Assembly: GCF_047511655.1 (NCBI RefSeq)
Contig: NC_133392.1
Coordinates: 27,108,001-27,172,000 of the forward strand
DNA length: 64,000 nt
Origin: Castor canadensis
Lineage: Eukaryota > Chordata > Mammalia > Rodentia > Castoridae
Reading direction: 5' to 3'
Position 1 is the first letter of the stretch; every line of letters begins with the position of its first letter. Below the pieces are notes generated by a model. It was not told the origin of the DNA and ran no database searches. It worked only from the letters and a program-made list of their open reading frames with translations. Shown piece after piece: positions 11,243-22,704 of this stretch. The position numbers were made by a program, and so were the translations under genes.

Positions 11243-11619
11243 CAAAACTATCTCAGATTCTGTCCTTTTTACAGAAAACAAGTATACCATTCACTGGCAG
11301 CCCTAGTATGGTAGCTCAGATTTTTACCAAATATTCTCAAGAAGTCACTACCAAGTGAGTTCAGTAGATGAGTTTTGAGCCAGAGAAAACTGGAATGAAT
11401 CAACCAAACCCACAGACCTCAATACTTCCTCCCTGCCACCAACACACAAGACATTGAAACAGTACAAGATGAAAGGAAAGCACACGGTATGGAAGTATGG
11501 AGTACTCCGAACCCAGTTTCCACAAATCCAGCAGGGCTTGACCAGCCCACCTCCATCTCTCCATAGCTGTGTACTTCAAACCTCAGAAGCATGGTCTGGG
11601 GAAGAGGAGTAAGCTTGTG

Positions 11620-12385
11620 GTCTGAAATTTAGGTTTAATGATTTTTCGTTTAAATATAAAAGAGAATTATCATTTTGTTTTAGATATAAGAGAATTTTCA
11701 AACAAGTACAGAAAACATTGTAACTTCCATATACATCACTTGGCTTCAATAATTGCCAAATCACAATCCTGACTCATCTATAAATATCCCCTCCAGCTTT
11801 CCTACCTCATGAGATTATTTTGAAGCAAATCCCAGATATTTCATCCATCAAATCTAACATTCTTTATAAATTTTTTATAGTAGTACTGGGATTTGAACTC
11901 AGGACCTCATGCTTGTCAGGCAGGTGCTCTACTACTTAAGTCACTCCGCCAGGCCTATTTTGTGTTGGGTATTTTTGAGATAGGGTCTTGCAATCTCTGC
12001 CCAGGCTGGCTTTGAACCGAGGTCCTCCTGATCTCTGCTCTCGAGTAGCTAAGATTACAGACATGAGCTGGCAACATCAGTTTCTTAATACTATTAAATA
12101 TCCAAATCATTCTTCAAATTGGCTTTTCATATGTCTTTTCACAGTTAGTGTGTTTCAAATTACTATCCACACAAAGCTCACATAATGCATTTGGTTGGTT
12201 TATCTTTTACATTTTCTTTAATCTATAGGTTTTTCCTCTCCCTTGCAATTTATTTGTTAAAGAAATTAGGTTGTTTGTCTAACAGAATTTCTCACAGTCT
12301 GAATTTTGCTGATTGTATCCTGTGGTGTCATTTATCATACTCCTCTGTCCCTTGTTATTTCCTTTAAATATGCCAAAGATCTAGA
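11620..12385 (-). repeat. Old L1 on minus strand, split by a SINE
   Basis: Read on the plus strand it follows the antisense old-L1 pattern: 'aagcaaatcccagatatttc' at about 11825, then 'ttgcaatttatttgttaaag', 'tctgaattttgctgattgta' and 'ctgtcccttgttatttcctt'. A minus-strand B1-ID SINE interrupts it at 11876-12080. A similar L1 portion recurs at 29868-30720. Confidence 0.75.
11876..12080 (-). repeat. B1-ID composite SINE inside L1
   Basis: Antisense ID (ggatttgaactcaggacctc ... agtcactccgccaggcct) is followed by antisense B1 (gagatagggtcttgcaatct ... tagctaagattacagacatg). Confidence 0.9.
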
Positions 12386-12754
12386 CATTGTATTACGGCA
12401 GCCATTTGTAACAAATGCCCAGGCCCAATATTAGAATTTTGTAAAACTAGTGATGATTTAACTCTAATATTAATTACAATTTTTCACCTGGAAATCTTTT
12501 AAGTCACCCTGAGGTAAATTCTGTAGAGAAGGCAGATTAAATGCGTGTTCCTTTTCCTTATTTTGCCAGTTTTCAGAATAACAAATTGTCATAGCTTCTA
12601 AAGATGATTAATGAAGCTTGTTTGCCTTTTTAAGTATTGTTTAATATAAACAAATGGATTTTAAAATACTTGATGTGTTTCAGCCCATGGAGTTATTGAA
12701 ACTGACACTTACTGCCACTCAGACCATTCATTCCATCTTCACATGCTATAAGTA

Positions 12755-12864
12755 ATCCCTTAGGAGGATAAGGCAGGAGGATTGTGATCTGAGGCCAGCC
12801 TGGGCTGTATAATGAGAATACAGGAAGGAAGGAAAGGAGGGAAGAAGGGAGAGAGGAAGGAAAT
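12755..12864 (+). repeat. Partial B1 with GGAA-rich tail
   Basis: A partial B1 ('ggcaggaggattgtgatctg', 'aggccagcctgggctgta') runs into a GGAA/GGGA tract at about 12820-12862. Confidence 0.75.
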
Positions 12865-13078
12865 GGAAAGACGACAGCAGTTTACTTATTTAATTTTATA
12901 TGTGTATAATTTTCTCTTATGTTGAACATTTTCCTTTCTAACTTTATTTGCTTTATCTTTTATATACATGTGTGAGTATCAGAATAATACCAACATTATT
13001 ATTTAAAACATGATTACTAAAATCAGGTTTTTCTGTCTTTGTGGCATGTATATTAAGGATATACAATCAAATTACTAT

Positions 13079-13397
13079 GTTTTAGCAGGGTGTGGCAGCA
13101 CATCTATAATCCCAACTACCTGGGAGGCAGAGATAGGAAGATTGTGGTTTAAGGCTAACTCAGGCAAAAATTAGCAACACACTATCTCCAAACCAAGTGA
13201 GGTGTGGTAGTTCATTTCTGTAATCCCAGTTACTCAGGAGGAGAAGGTAGGAAGATCACAGTCTCAGGTAGGCATTGGCAAAAGCAGCAGACACTATCTG
13301 AAAACAAACTAAAAGCAAAAGGACTGGGGCATGGCTCAGTGGTAAAGCACTTGCCTAGCAAGCACGGGGTCCTGAGTTCAAACCCTAATAGTAAAGT
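13079..13397 (+). repeat. Trimeric SINE: B1, B1, ID
   Basis: Unit 1 is 'gcagggtgtggcagcacatc', unit 2 is 'gaggtgtggtagttcatttc', and both carry 'taatccca' blocks. The ID unit is 'actggggcatggctcagtgg' through 'gagttcaaaccctaatag'. The order and linker (aaactaaaagcaaaagg) match the other trimers here. Confidence 0.85.
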
Positions 13398-13404
13398 TCT
13401 ATGG

Positions 13405-14190
13405 CATTAATTTAAGTACATTAACCTTGCTGAATAACCATAAACACCTTCCGTTTCCAGGACTTTTCCCCAAACTGAAACTCTGTACCTATAAAACAAT
13501 AGCTCCCCTCAAGCAATCAGATCTTACTCTCTGCCTATATGAATTTGACCTTTCTGGGTCAAATTCACTTATGTGAATTTTTTCACATAAGTGAAATCAT
13601 ACAGCATTTGTCCTTTTACCACTAACTTTATTTTGCTTAGCATAATGTCTGCAATGTTCATCCATACTGGAGCATGGGTCAGAATTTCCTTACTTTTTAG
13701 GGCTGAAAAAAAAAATGTGTATGTAACACACACACACATACGTACATATATATATCCACTACATCATTTTGTTTATTCTTTTTTTTTTTTTTTTTTGGTG
13801 CTGGGGATTGAACCTAGGGCTATATCCCCAGCCCTATCCCTTCATCTTTCAATGGACACTTGGGTTGCTTCTACCTGTTGGCTATTGTGAATAATCCTGC
13901 TATGTGTATGAGTGTAGAAATATCTGTTCACATTCCTGCTTTCAATCAGTTTGGGTATATTCCAGAAGTGGGCTGCTGGATCATATGGTGAGTCTATTTT
14001 TAATTTTTTGAGGAATTATCATACTGTTTTGCATAGAAGCTATACTAATTCATTCATTCACTCATTCACTTATTTATTGGTGCTGAGGATCAAAAATGGA
14101 GCCTAATACATGCTAAGCCTGTGCTCTGCCACTGACCTATATACCATTTGCCCCTAGCCACACTATTTTATATTTCCATCAGCAGTGTGT
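13405..14190 (-). repeat. L1 3' portion on minus strand, split by two ID SINEs
   Basis: The antisense L1 landmarks are 'cataagtgaaatcatacagc', 'ttcaatggacacttgggttg', 'ctattgtgaataatcctgct', 'gtgggctgctggatcatatg' and 'catcagcagtgtgtgc'. Antisense ID units sit at about 13776-13837 and 14075-14155, the second after a (TTCA)n stretch. Confidence 0.8.
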
Positions 14191-14194
14191 GCAT

Positions 14195-14512
14195 AAAGGT
14201 TTCCTATCTTTCCAGTCTTTCCACAGATCCAAGACAGTCTCCATTGCCAGCTTTGAAGAAGCAAGCAGCATTTGTAAGGAATGGAATATTGCCAATCTGA
14301 TTCTTGGAATTAGATCCTTCTCTGGCAGAGCTTTCAAATGAGAAGGCCTGGTAAACACCTTGATAGCAGCTTTGCAACCCTGAATGGGGGACCTAGAGAA
14401 CCTGTGCCCAGTTCCCAGACTTACAGAAACCTTGAGGTAATAAATGTATATCATTTTAAGCTATTAATTTTGGGATAATTTGTTATATAGCACAGAAAAC
14501 TAATATAGGAGA
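14195..14512 (+). mobile_element. MaLR/MLT-type LTR fragment
   Basis: The 3' end reads 'gaggtaataaatgtatatca', 'ttttaagctattaattttgg' and 'cacagaaaactaatata', the terminal pattern of mammalian MaLR LTRs. It is a decayed solo piece with no internal coding region. Confidence 0.6.
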
Positions 14513-14604
14513 AATTTTCATTTTAAAGACATCTGGCTTCCTGTCCTCTCCATTCTGTTTCTTCCTTCTCCCATAAGTGATCAGGTAAAAAAATTTTATG
14601 GCTT

Positions 14605-14852
14605 GTTGTGGGTAGGAGTGGTGGTACACACCTGTAATCCCAGCACCGAGGACACCCAGGAAGCGAAAGTAGAAGGATCAAGAACTCAAAGCCAACCTGG
14701 ACTACCACATAACGAGTTCAAGGCCAGCATGAGTTACATAGTGAGACCCAGTCATAAGAAAACAAGGGCTAACAAGTGGAGCACTTATCTTGCATGTGCA
14801 AGGCCCTGGGTTAAGTCCGTAGTACTATTAGAAAAAAAAAATATGGTTTATC
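14605..14852 (+). repeat. B1-ID composite SINE
   Basis: The B1 part reads 'ggagtggtggtacacacctg' and 'taatcccagcac', with a duplicated internal 'gagttcaaggccagcatgag' segment. A short ID part (aacaagtggagcacttatct ... caaggccctgggttaag) ends in poly(A). Confidence 0.8.
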
Positions 14853-14917
14853 CCTCCATTTAAAAATATATGTATAAATAAAACCTGTTTCTTATAACTC
14901 TGCCAGTCCTTTTTGCT

Positions 14918-15166
14918 TCGGTTATTTTTTGAAATGGGTCTCACTTTATGCCTGGGCTGGCCTGGACCAACCAGATCCTCCTATTTGTGCTTCCCCACAA
15001 ACATAGATGGGATGACAGGTGCTCATCACTGCACTCAGTCATTGATGGGGATGGAGTCTTGAGGACTTTTTTGCCCAGGATGATCTCAAACCACAATCCT
15101 CTTGATCTTTACCTTCCAAGTAGTCAGGATTACAGGCTTAAGCCACCATGCCTGGCCTTGAAAAAA
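14918..15166 (-). repeat. Two linked B1 units, antisense
   Basis: Two antisense B1 bodies follow one another: 'gaaatgggtctcactttatg' to 'tgacaggtgctcatcactgc', then 'ggagtcttgaggactttttt' to 'gattacaggcttaagccacc'. This may be a multi-B1 element lacking the ID end. Confidence 0.7.
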
Positions 15167-15213
15167 AAAAAGTTTTTGCTTCGACTCATCTGGTTTTCAT
15201 TTAAAATGACAAG

Positions 15214-15325
15214 TTTGGGCTAAGAGAATGGCTCAAGAGATAGAATGCTTGGGCAAGTGTGAGGCTCTAGATTCAATCTCTAGCACTACAAATAAATGAA
15301 ATGAAATGAAATAAAATAACATGTT
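15214..15325 (+). repeat. ID-type SINE with AAATG-rich tail
   Basis: The unit reads 'gggctaagagaatggctcaa' to 'gattcaatctctagcactac'. Its tail has expanded into (AAATG)n. Confidence 0.8.
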
Positions 15326-15834
15326 TGAGGACACTACATAGACATTCTTGGTAAAAATAATTTCAATGGTCATCCTCATCTAGATACCATCATTACCTTC
15401 AAATAGGTAGAATGATGAATATCCATTTTCTCAAACAGAACTGCCTAATGTTTATCAAAATATCAATAGAGTAGTTGGATTTATACATTTCTAGAGATAT
15501 CTATAAACCATGCTGCATGAGTGACAAGAAAAACTATTAAGTTTTCTACATTAAACTGATTGCATTAGCAGCCCAAATTAACATTCTCTCTGAATTCATG
15601 CCTTGTACCTATCACTCTATATCCCTTTTTCTGGACATGTCTTGAGTCTTGCCTTGGTCAGTGGGCCACTAGCAAACACAAGCAGAGACTTAACAAAGCA
15701 TGTGCATATTTCTACTTCCTCCCATGGACCTGTTACTCCATGAGAAGATGCCTGAACTAATTACTGCACATAGTGCTTCAATCAAGCCATTTGTACCCTG
15801 CAAAGTTTGATACCCAGCAAAGCAGAGCAGGGGA

Positions 15835-16032
15835 AAAAAAATGTAATTTGTGAATGTCTTTTCATATGTTTATATCCTTGTGATTCCTAGAAGTGGGACT
15901 GCTGGCTTTGCTATGGCAAAGGGTAAACACATACGCATTTTGCTAGACATAGTATTAAAACATTCTCTTCAAGAGGGATAATGGCATTTTCATCCTACCA
16001 TGAATGCATGAAAGCACCTGTTTTCCCCAAGC
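15835..16032 (-). repeat. Old L1 fragment, minus strand
   Basis: The antisense L1 signature includes 'gattcctagaagtgggactg', 'ctggctttgctatggcaaag' and a 'gcacctgttttcccc' end. Divergence is high. Confidence 0.55.
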
Positions 16033-16167
16033 CTGACTTGACTCTATCAAGGGACACAAGGAGAAGTGGTATCTGAGGGTACTCAGGGTAGTTTAACTTA
16101 CAATTGCCTTATGAGTGACATGAACATCTCTGTTTTTATGTATTTATGGAAAATTTGTTTCAAACAC

Positions 16168-16316
16168 CAACTTTTTTCTTTTTCTTTTCTTTTCTTTTTT
16201 TTTTTTTTTCGAGAGAGTCTCTCTGTGTAGCCCAGGCTGGCCTGGAACTCACAATCCTCCTGCCTCAGCCTTCCAAGTACTGGGAACACAGGTGTACACC
16301 ACCATGCCCAGCTAGA
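16168..16316 (-). repeat. B1 SINE monomer with long T/CT tail
   Basis: A T-rich run is followed by 'gagagagtctctctgtgtag', 'cccaggctggcctggaactc', 'acaatcctcctgcctcagcc' and 'aggtgtacaccaccatgccc'. The tail makes a spurious low-complexity frame. Confidence 0.9.
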
Positions 16317-16551
16317 AATATCAACTTTTAAACTAGAGAATATTTTGGTTGGCCTCATCCCAGCAATCCAAAAAAAGATAAAACACTGACTATAGCTGCC
16401 ATGGCCACCATAGTATTAGTACTGATTATTTTTCTTTTACCACGTTATAGGGCAACCATCATCCCAAATATATTGTTTACTCTTGAGCCCAAGGTAAAAC
16501 CAGATCCTCCAAGGAAAAAAAAAAACAGATCCTTCAGTTAAGAGTCTCTGT

Positions 16552-17475
16552 GTAGCTGGGCACTGGTGGCTCAAGCCTGCAATTCTAGCTACTTGGGAGG
16601 CTAAGATTGGGAGGATCAGGGTTTGAAGCCAGCCCAGGTAAAAAGTTTGAGAGACTCCACCACAACTAATAGGTAGGCATGTGGTGGCATGTGCCTGTCA
16701 CTCCAAACTATATGAGAGGCTAAGATTGGGAGAATCACAGTTCTAGGCCAGCCTGAGCAAAAAAAGTTTGCAAGACCCCATCACAATGGAAAAAAAGCTT
16801 GGCATGGTGGCCCACTCCTGTCATACCAATGATGGGGGGAAGCGTAAAACAGAAGGTTGGTGATCCAGGTGGGCCTTGACAAAAAGCAAGACCCCATCTG
16901 CAAAATAACTACAGCAAAAAGGGCTGGAGGCTTGGATCAAGCAGTAAAGCACCTATGTAGAGTCCTTCGTGCTCTTCCTTTCCCTCTTGGGTCCAGCAGA
17001 ATGCTCCCGCAAAGAAGGGTAGCGAGAAGAAGGGCTGTTCTGCCATCAACGAGGTGGTGACCCAAGAATACACCATCAACATTCACAAGCAGATCTATGA
17101 AGAAAGCTTTAAGAAGCGTGCCCCTTGGGCATTCAAAGAGATCTGGAAATTTGCCATGAAGTAGATGGGGACTCCAAATGTGTGCATTGATACCAGTCTC
17201 AACAAAGCTTTCTGGACCAAAGGAATAAGGAATGTCCCATATCATATCCGTGTGCCGTTATCCAGAATACATAATTGAGGATGAAGACTCACCAAACAAG
17301 TTCTATACTTTGGTGACCTATGTTCCTATTACCACATTCAAAAATTTGCAGTCAATGTAGATGAGAACAGCTGAGTGGAAATAAACTTATAAAACTGAAA
17401 AAAAAAAAAAAAGAAAAAGAAAAAACAAGCACCTATGTATCAAGCAGTGAGTTTCAAATCCCAGTACAAAAAGTC
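16552..17475 (+). repeat. Tetrameric SINE (B1, B1, B1, ID) split by a retrocopy
   Basis: Three B1-like units begin near 16555 (agctgggcactggtggctca), 16673 (taggcatgtggtggcatgtg) and 16797 (gcttggcatggtggcccact). An ID unit starts at about 16921. The ID is interrupted after 'aagcacctatgta' by the RPL31 retrocopy and resumes at 17427 with the same 13 bases, ending 'gagtttcaaatcccagtac'. It is the longest SINE composite in the window. Confidence 0.85.
16960..17426 (+). pseudogene. RPL31: Processed pseudogene of ribosomal protein L31
   Basis: This is an intronless copy of the mRNA for large-subunit ribosomal protein L31, a family I recall as about 125 residues. A short 5' UTR precedes the ATG at 17001. 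One base is missing directly after the ATG, so the original frame is lost at once. Recognisable blocks in the displaced frame include [28 protein letters not shown] followed by an in-frame stop at about 17162, [11 protein letters not shown] and [18 protein letters not shown] codon near residue 12 and one in the C-terminal QT-VNVDEN motif are missing, and further base changes occur. AATAAA at 17380-17385 is followed by an A-rich tail (about 17398-17425). The copy is flanked by the 13-base duplication aagcacctatgta (16947-16959 and 17427-17439), which shows L1-mediated insertion into a pre-existing SINE. It should not make L31 protein. Confidence 0.95.
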
Positions 17476-17499
17476 TCTGTATAATGACACTCTCGTTTT

Positions 17500-17660
17500 A
17501 TCCTCTGATGCAATTTCCTTGGCTGTGCAGCTTTGAACGAGTCAATTAACATCTCTGCATTTGTTTTTCCAGGCATCAAAACATAATGGGATGATTATAC
17601 TGTCCACCTTACAGGGTAATTTTTAGCATTCAAAGAAAAATTTAAGTATGTAAAAACTGC
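17500..17660 (+). repeat. MIR element
   Basis: 'tgcagctttgaacgagtcaa', 'ttaacatctctgcatttgt' and 'caccttacagggtaattt' follow the second half of MIR. It is moderately diverged. Confidence 0.6.
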
Positions 17661-19020
17661 CTGTGTACTGTAAATACTGGTACAAACTAATGACTACTTA
17701 TTGATGTGAAAGATTTGACCACTGGAAAACAGGGCCACTACTGACAGGAAAAGGAATATATGGCTGAAGAGCCCTGTGAGGACCAAGACACAGAGTTCAT
17801 GCACTGTAGTAAAGCAGACACTCTCAACAGAGAGTCAGAAGTCTAATTACAGCTCAGGAAACTAACCCCCATTCGTGCATTAGTTTACATTAAAAAATAC
17901 AGCCACAGTATTAATAAGTGTCCTCAGAGATCACCCAGTGAGTTCAGACCTGAAGGGCCTGGGACAGAGAGCCCTGAGGAGGGGAAGGAGGCAGGGCTGT
18001 TTGCCAGAAGCCATACAGGCACAGCTGAAGTGATGGAAAGAATGCTGAGTTTTCTTCTAAACCAAGCATCATTATGTGGGCTTTCGGTTCAGTGGTCCAA
18101 ACTCCTAAATCAACCAAGTCCACATCCAGTGCTTAAACCTCCTCTACAAAGGCCTCAGTCAGTGACTGCCCAGACTTTACTAGGATGGTTTGAGAGGTGG
18201 CGAGTTTACTACCTCTCAAAGTCTATCTATGCTTCCATATCCCAATGAAAAGTTAAGTTTCTTAGTTAAGTCCCATTAATAGGAAAGAAAAAGTAACAAG
18301 GAAAAAGGTAAATCCTTTTTCCATATGGCAAGACTTCAAATATTTTTAAACACCTGTTGCTGGGTCATAGCTCAACATTCCATGCCACAGTCTTTTCTTC
18401 AAACTGGAACGTCTCCAGTTTCTTCGCCTTTATAACCATTCTTCACATACCACACAGCTTAGAGAGGTCTTGGCCATCCAAAAGCCACCCTTCTCTTGAT
18501 TTGCTCATATGTCTTGTTAATGTGGCACTCAGGAGGGGCTGTTGGGTCAGAGATGACATAGGAAGGAGGCACTTATTTCTGCGCATAGGCCAGATCCTCA
18601 GCTGTCTACACACCTGCTTCAAGTACTTCCCACCACTCAGACAAAGGGAAGGTAGTAAGGATAGCCAATCCTGAGAGATCTGATTATAGGAAGAGGCAGC
18701 AATAAATTACTGATGATATTTTGGTCCTTAGGCCAAACTCATTGTCAGGACTGAGGGTGAACTCAGGAAGCAGGATTAGCTGAGTCCTAGAGTCCACTCA
18801 GTCTATAGACCACCAGCCTCAAAGAATTTCCTTACCATGGGAATTAAGCTAGTTTTGATGTCATCCAAAGCTGGAAGACTCCTGTGATTCATTCTGTGAA
18901 CTTCAAAGGTGAAAGAGAGCTTCCCGAGTGCTTTGGGCTGCCAGTAGGTGAGAACACAGTGGCAGTCACAGCCATAGCCACCTAGTCTAATGCAATCGCC
19001 TTCTCGAGGATAGCTGGGGA
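17661..19020. other. SUFU intron 3, unique sequence
   Basis: No gene or clear repeat is visible. Open frames of 60 to 105 codons at 18030-18674 have no recognisable motif and no splice context that would support an exon. Confidence 0.5.
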
Positions 19021-19024
19021 CATA

Positions 19025-19545
19025 GGCAACAAACTGTAAAATATGCAGACTTGTGACCCAGCAATCCTACTTTAGGAATTTATCGTGAGATAAGGGTACA
19101 CAATTGCCAAGCTGTACATACATGGATGTTCCTTGCAGTACTGTTTAAACTGGGGAGCCTGGAAGTGATCTGAAAGCTCACCAAGACAGGGCTATTTAAC
19201 TAGACAGGTCTGTCCTGTTACTACTTTGCATTGATATACCATACATCATCACAAACATTGCTACTGAGTTGTAGAAAGATTTCATGACAGAACACTGAGT
19301 GAAGAAAGCATGTTAACACATATGGTATTTAGTAAAACTGTCTAATTAGTTTGTGAATAGAGACATATCTAGAAGGAAGATAATCAAACAGAGTGGTTGC
19401 CTCAGGAGCTGAGATTTAGATAATGTTTATACTTCACTTTCAATTACATATTTGTTTAAGTGATAAAGGTACACCAGCTTATGATAAAAAATTCAAACAG
19501 AAATGTGTCAAGTAAAAAATGAAAATCTTGTTTCCTATCAGTCCC
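19025..19545 (+). repeat. Old L1 fragment
   Basis: 'gtgacccagcaatcctactt', 'ggaatttatcgtgagataag', a mid-region resembling 'acagagtggttgcctcagga' and 'gataaaggtacacc' follow the 3' portion of old L1 elements. Confidence 0.6.
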
Positions 19546-19627
19546 ACTTCTCCAATATGACCACTGGTATTGTTTGAGATGCAGTCACCAAATATTTTCT
19601 TCTAAGGATGTGTAACTGAATTCATAT

Positions 19628-19684
19628 TTTCTTTTTCTGTGCTGGGGATGGAATCTAAGGCCTGATCTATACCCCCAGCCCTCA
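19628..19684 (-). repeat. Short ID-type SINE
   Basis: Antisense ID with an internal deletion: 'gtgctggggatggaatctaa' runs directly to 'atacccccagccct'. Confidence 0.7.
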
Positions 19685-20016
19685 GATTTTCTTTTTTCAC
19701 ATATGAAGTAACCATGTCTTGGAGATGCTCAATTCTGACCTAAAGTCTGTGGGTTCCACGTGGCCAAATTGGGATTTGAACCCAAATAGCCTGCCACTTG
19801 GACTCCTGCTCTTGGCCACACTGTTCTCTCTAGCCCTCTTCAATAAACTTCCTATCATGTGCAGTTCCAGCTTCACCTCCCACAGAGATGCTGGGTCTAG
19901 GTTCCAACTTTCCAGCTGCTCTGCTCTTTGCTTCTGGTAGCCTTCACTGCCCTCTGCAGGAAGCATCCCTGAGATGCAGGTGCATCAACAAATTAAGTCA
20001 ACAAATTAAGACTCCA

Positions 20017-20115
20017 AAGAGGGTGCAGTGGCTCAAGCTGTAGAGCCTAGCAAGCATGAGGACCTGAGTTCAAACCCCAGTACTGCCAAGAAAGAGAAAA
20101 GAGAAGAAAAGATCT
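20017..20115 (+). repeat. ID-type SINE
   Basis: 'gagggtgcagtggctcaagc', 'ctagcaagcatgaggacctg' and 'agttcaaaccccagtactg' are followed by an A/G-rich tail. A further A-run sits at 20157-20170. Confidence 0.85.
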
Positions 20116-20481
20116 TAAAAAGATGCTTATACGCACTACATACACACAAAAATGTTAAAAAAAAAAAAAAGATTCGATAGGGGAACAGAGATGAGAGACC
20201 TAGTCTAAGGGTGAATTATCCTAGTTTAATGCCTGTTATCAAGTAGCCTCTTTCTACTAAAGCTTAAAGCACTTCATGCAGGTCTGCAAGTAAGATACAG
20301 ACCCATGGAAGGCAAAGGAATTTGCTCCAAATCCTGCAAGCAGTTCAGCAAGAGATGTATTCCCTCCCTCCATCAGTGAAAGCAATTCCATTCTCAAGTC
20401 TCTGCAATCTCACAGAAATTTAAAGATAGCCACCTCTATAGTTGGGTCATTATTCAGAAGTGGAAAACACATTCTTCAAGT

Positions 20482-20816
20482 CAGAAGTTGGCAGATTTTT
20501 TTTCAGAAAGGGTTACATGTCAAATATTTTGGGCTTCAAGGACCACATAGGTTTAGTTTGTTTGTTTGCTTTTGGTTTTAGGTATCAAAACCAGGGCCTC
20601 CCATATGCTAAGCAAGTGCTCTATATCCTGCCTCACAAGGATGGTGGTTTGGTTTGGTTTGGTTTTTCCCCTTCTCATGACCATTCAACTGTGCTATTGC
20701 AGCACAGAAAGCAGCAGGTAATTCATGATGGGTGTAGCTATGCTCAAGTAGAATTTTACTTACAAAGACAGGTGGCCATCAGGATTTGGCCTATTGGCTG
20801 TACTTGCCAACCTCTG
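20482..20816 (+). mobile_element. Nonautonomous hAT-type DNA transposon, split by an ID SINE
   Basis: The left end 'cagaagttggcagatttt' and right end 'tacttgccaacctctg' are inverted relatives. The interior has 'caaatattttgggcttcaag', 'tgctattgcagcacagaaag', 'gaattttacttacaaagaca' and 'aggatttggcctattggc', a pattern I recognise as an old mammalian hAT/Charlie-like element. The flanking 8-mers cttcaagt and ctttcagg are a plausible decayed target duplication. An antisense ID sits inside at about 20560-20638. Family name not assigned. Confidence 0.65.
20560..20638 (-). repeat. ID-type SINE inside the hAT element
   Basis: 'ggtatcaaaaccagggcctc', 'ccatatgctaagcaagtgct' and 'ctatatcctgcctc' form an antisense ID unit. 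Confidence 0.75.
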
Positions 20817-21727
20817 CTTTCAGGGATTAGAGTCTTCCCTAAAAATACTTAGATTTTGATATGGGCTAAATCACTTAGCTTTTAGGGTACAAACTCATTT
20901 CTGAGGGATTGTCCTATTTTTCTTTCATGGACTAGGAACCCAGTCTTTCAACTATTAACCTAAAATCTTGGGCAACTGCTTAAAAATCAGGGTTGTTTCA
21001 CCTTACAGTTAGCATATGAAAGTCAACATTACTAACAAATGAAACTTCCATAACAATCAGAAAAGAGGATAAATCAGGTGAAGGGAAAGAAAATGTCAGG
21101 GAAATCAAAAAGAACAGAAAGAAGAAGAATGGCATTAATATAATCAGGCAGCTCCATTTGGCTTTGTTTAGCTGACTGGGGCAATGGGCAACTTATCTAA
21201 ACCAGGAAATGAGATAATGTGACAGCTCTCCTTGGTAAAGATGGAACATCTTTTTTCAGAAAACTTTTCTTAAGTCAAAAAGATATTAAAACCACATCAC
21301 TTGGGAATCAGGGAGAAGAAAGCCAGGGAAGCTGTAGATGAGAAGCTCAACAACATCTTTACCTCCTCACTCACTTCCTGCTGCCCTTGCTCACCTGTGG
21401 TGAGGCAAGAAGAAGCAGAGCTTGATTCATCCCTGGGGCTGGAAAGAGAGACCTATGGTATGCTGTTGAGTATGGTTGGGTGAGAAGAGGGGTACCTTTC
21501 TTGGGCTGAGAGCTTTAAGGGATGGTAGGCTGGGACAGATTTCCTGAGGAGTTAAGGAATTAGGATTAAGATGGCAGAGCTAAGAAGAATCCATGACTTG
21601 GATGGCTGGGTTCCAACGTTGCATCTTAGCACCTTCTGGAGAAGAATCTCAAGTACATCAAATTCAAGCATATTTTAACTTAAAAAAATAAAGTTTTCAT
21701 TCTTTAGTCATTTCCCCTCTCTTTTTA

Positions 21728-22022
21728 AAAGAACTTTGAGGATGATCACAGTGGCTTATGCCTGTAATCCTATCTACTTGGGAGTTGGTGATCAGGAGGA
21801 TCATGGTTCAAGACCAGCCTAGGCAAAAAGTTCACAAGACACCATCTTGACCAGTAACAGTGAAGGGCCCCATCTGTCATCCAAGCTACTGTGGGGAGGA
21901 CTGCGGTCCAGGCTGGCCTGGGCAAAAGCAAGACTCTATCTCAAAAATAACCAGAGCAAAAAGGACAAGGTGGATCAAGTAGTATAGTGCATACCTAGCA
22001 AGCACAAATCCAGGCCCAGCCC
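21728..22022 (+). repeat. Trimeric SINE: B1, B1, ID
   Basis: Unit 1 is 'gatcacagtggcttatgcct'. The shorter unit 2 spans 'catctgtcatccaagctact' to 'gactctatctcaaaaataac'. The linker 'cagagcaaaaaggacaagg' leads to an ID unit with 'cctagcaagcacaaatcc'. Confidence 0.8.
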
Positions 22023-22079
22023 TTGCCCATCTCCACTGTGCCTCCATCCAGATGGGCCACTTGAGCCTTTTCCTCTCCG

Positions 22080-22402
22080 TCAGCTTGTTCTGCTGACCGA
22101 AGAAGCCCCTTTAGTTTCTTAGTCCTCTAGCGCTTTTACTCCCCAGGGGTCCACATATGCTGTTCCCTCTGCTAAAAAAAGGTTCTCTTCACTCTTGGCC
22201 TCCAGTTCTGTTCTCTGCCAACCTTAAGATCTAAAATGGGCTACTAACTTAATTCTGGAGCACCACGAGCTTTCCCTCTCAGCTTTGTTTTTTAATGTCT
22301 GTCTCCACTACCATAGGGCAAGGATCCTCTCTGTTTTCCTCAGCTTCTTCAACATCTACAGAGCCCCTGGTGTGCAGTAGGCACTTAAATAAAATAAACA
22401 CA
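22080..22402 (+). repeat. L2 3' end
   Basis: Spaced landmarks of the L2 3' region are present: 'tgctgttccctctgct', 'ctgtctccactaccataggg', 'caaggatcctctctgttttc' and 'gcccctggtgtgcagtaggc' running to 'acttaaataaaata'. Confidence 0.65.
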
Positions 22403-22514
22403 AACTATGAAAAAGAGCTCCTTTCCCCCAGCTTCTCTCTCATTTAAAATGGATCATTGGAGGCTCAGATGACATGCCACGCAAAGCTGTGCTTTGTACC
22501 CTAAAAGCAGCTCA

Positions 22515-22680
22515 GGCCTGCCACTCACCAGTCACAGGGAATTCTGAAGGCCGATTACCTCTAAGCCTTATTTTTGCATCTAAGAACTACAGTTTTGGAT
22601 CTTCCTTTGAAGACTCCCTACTACAGAGGTTAAAGAAGAGAATGTAAGTCCCTATGATGGTTCGGTGCTCAGTAGTGTTG
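22515..22680 (+). repeat. Probable MIR element
   Basis: 'cctgccactcaccagtcaca', 'attacctctaagccttattt' and 'ttgcatctaagaactac' follow the MIR core at low identity. Confidence 0.45.
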
Positions 22681-22704
22681 CTTTATTTATTTTCTTTTTT
22701 ATTT

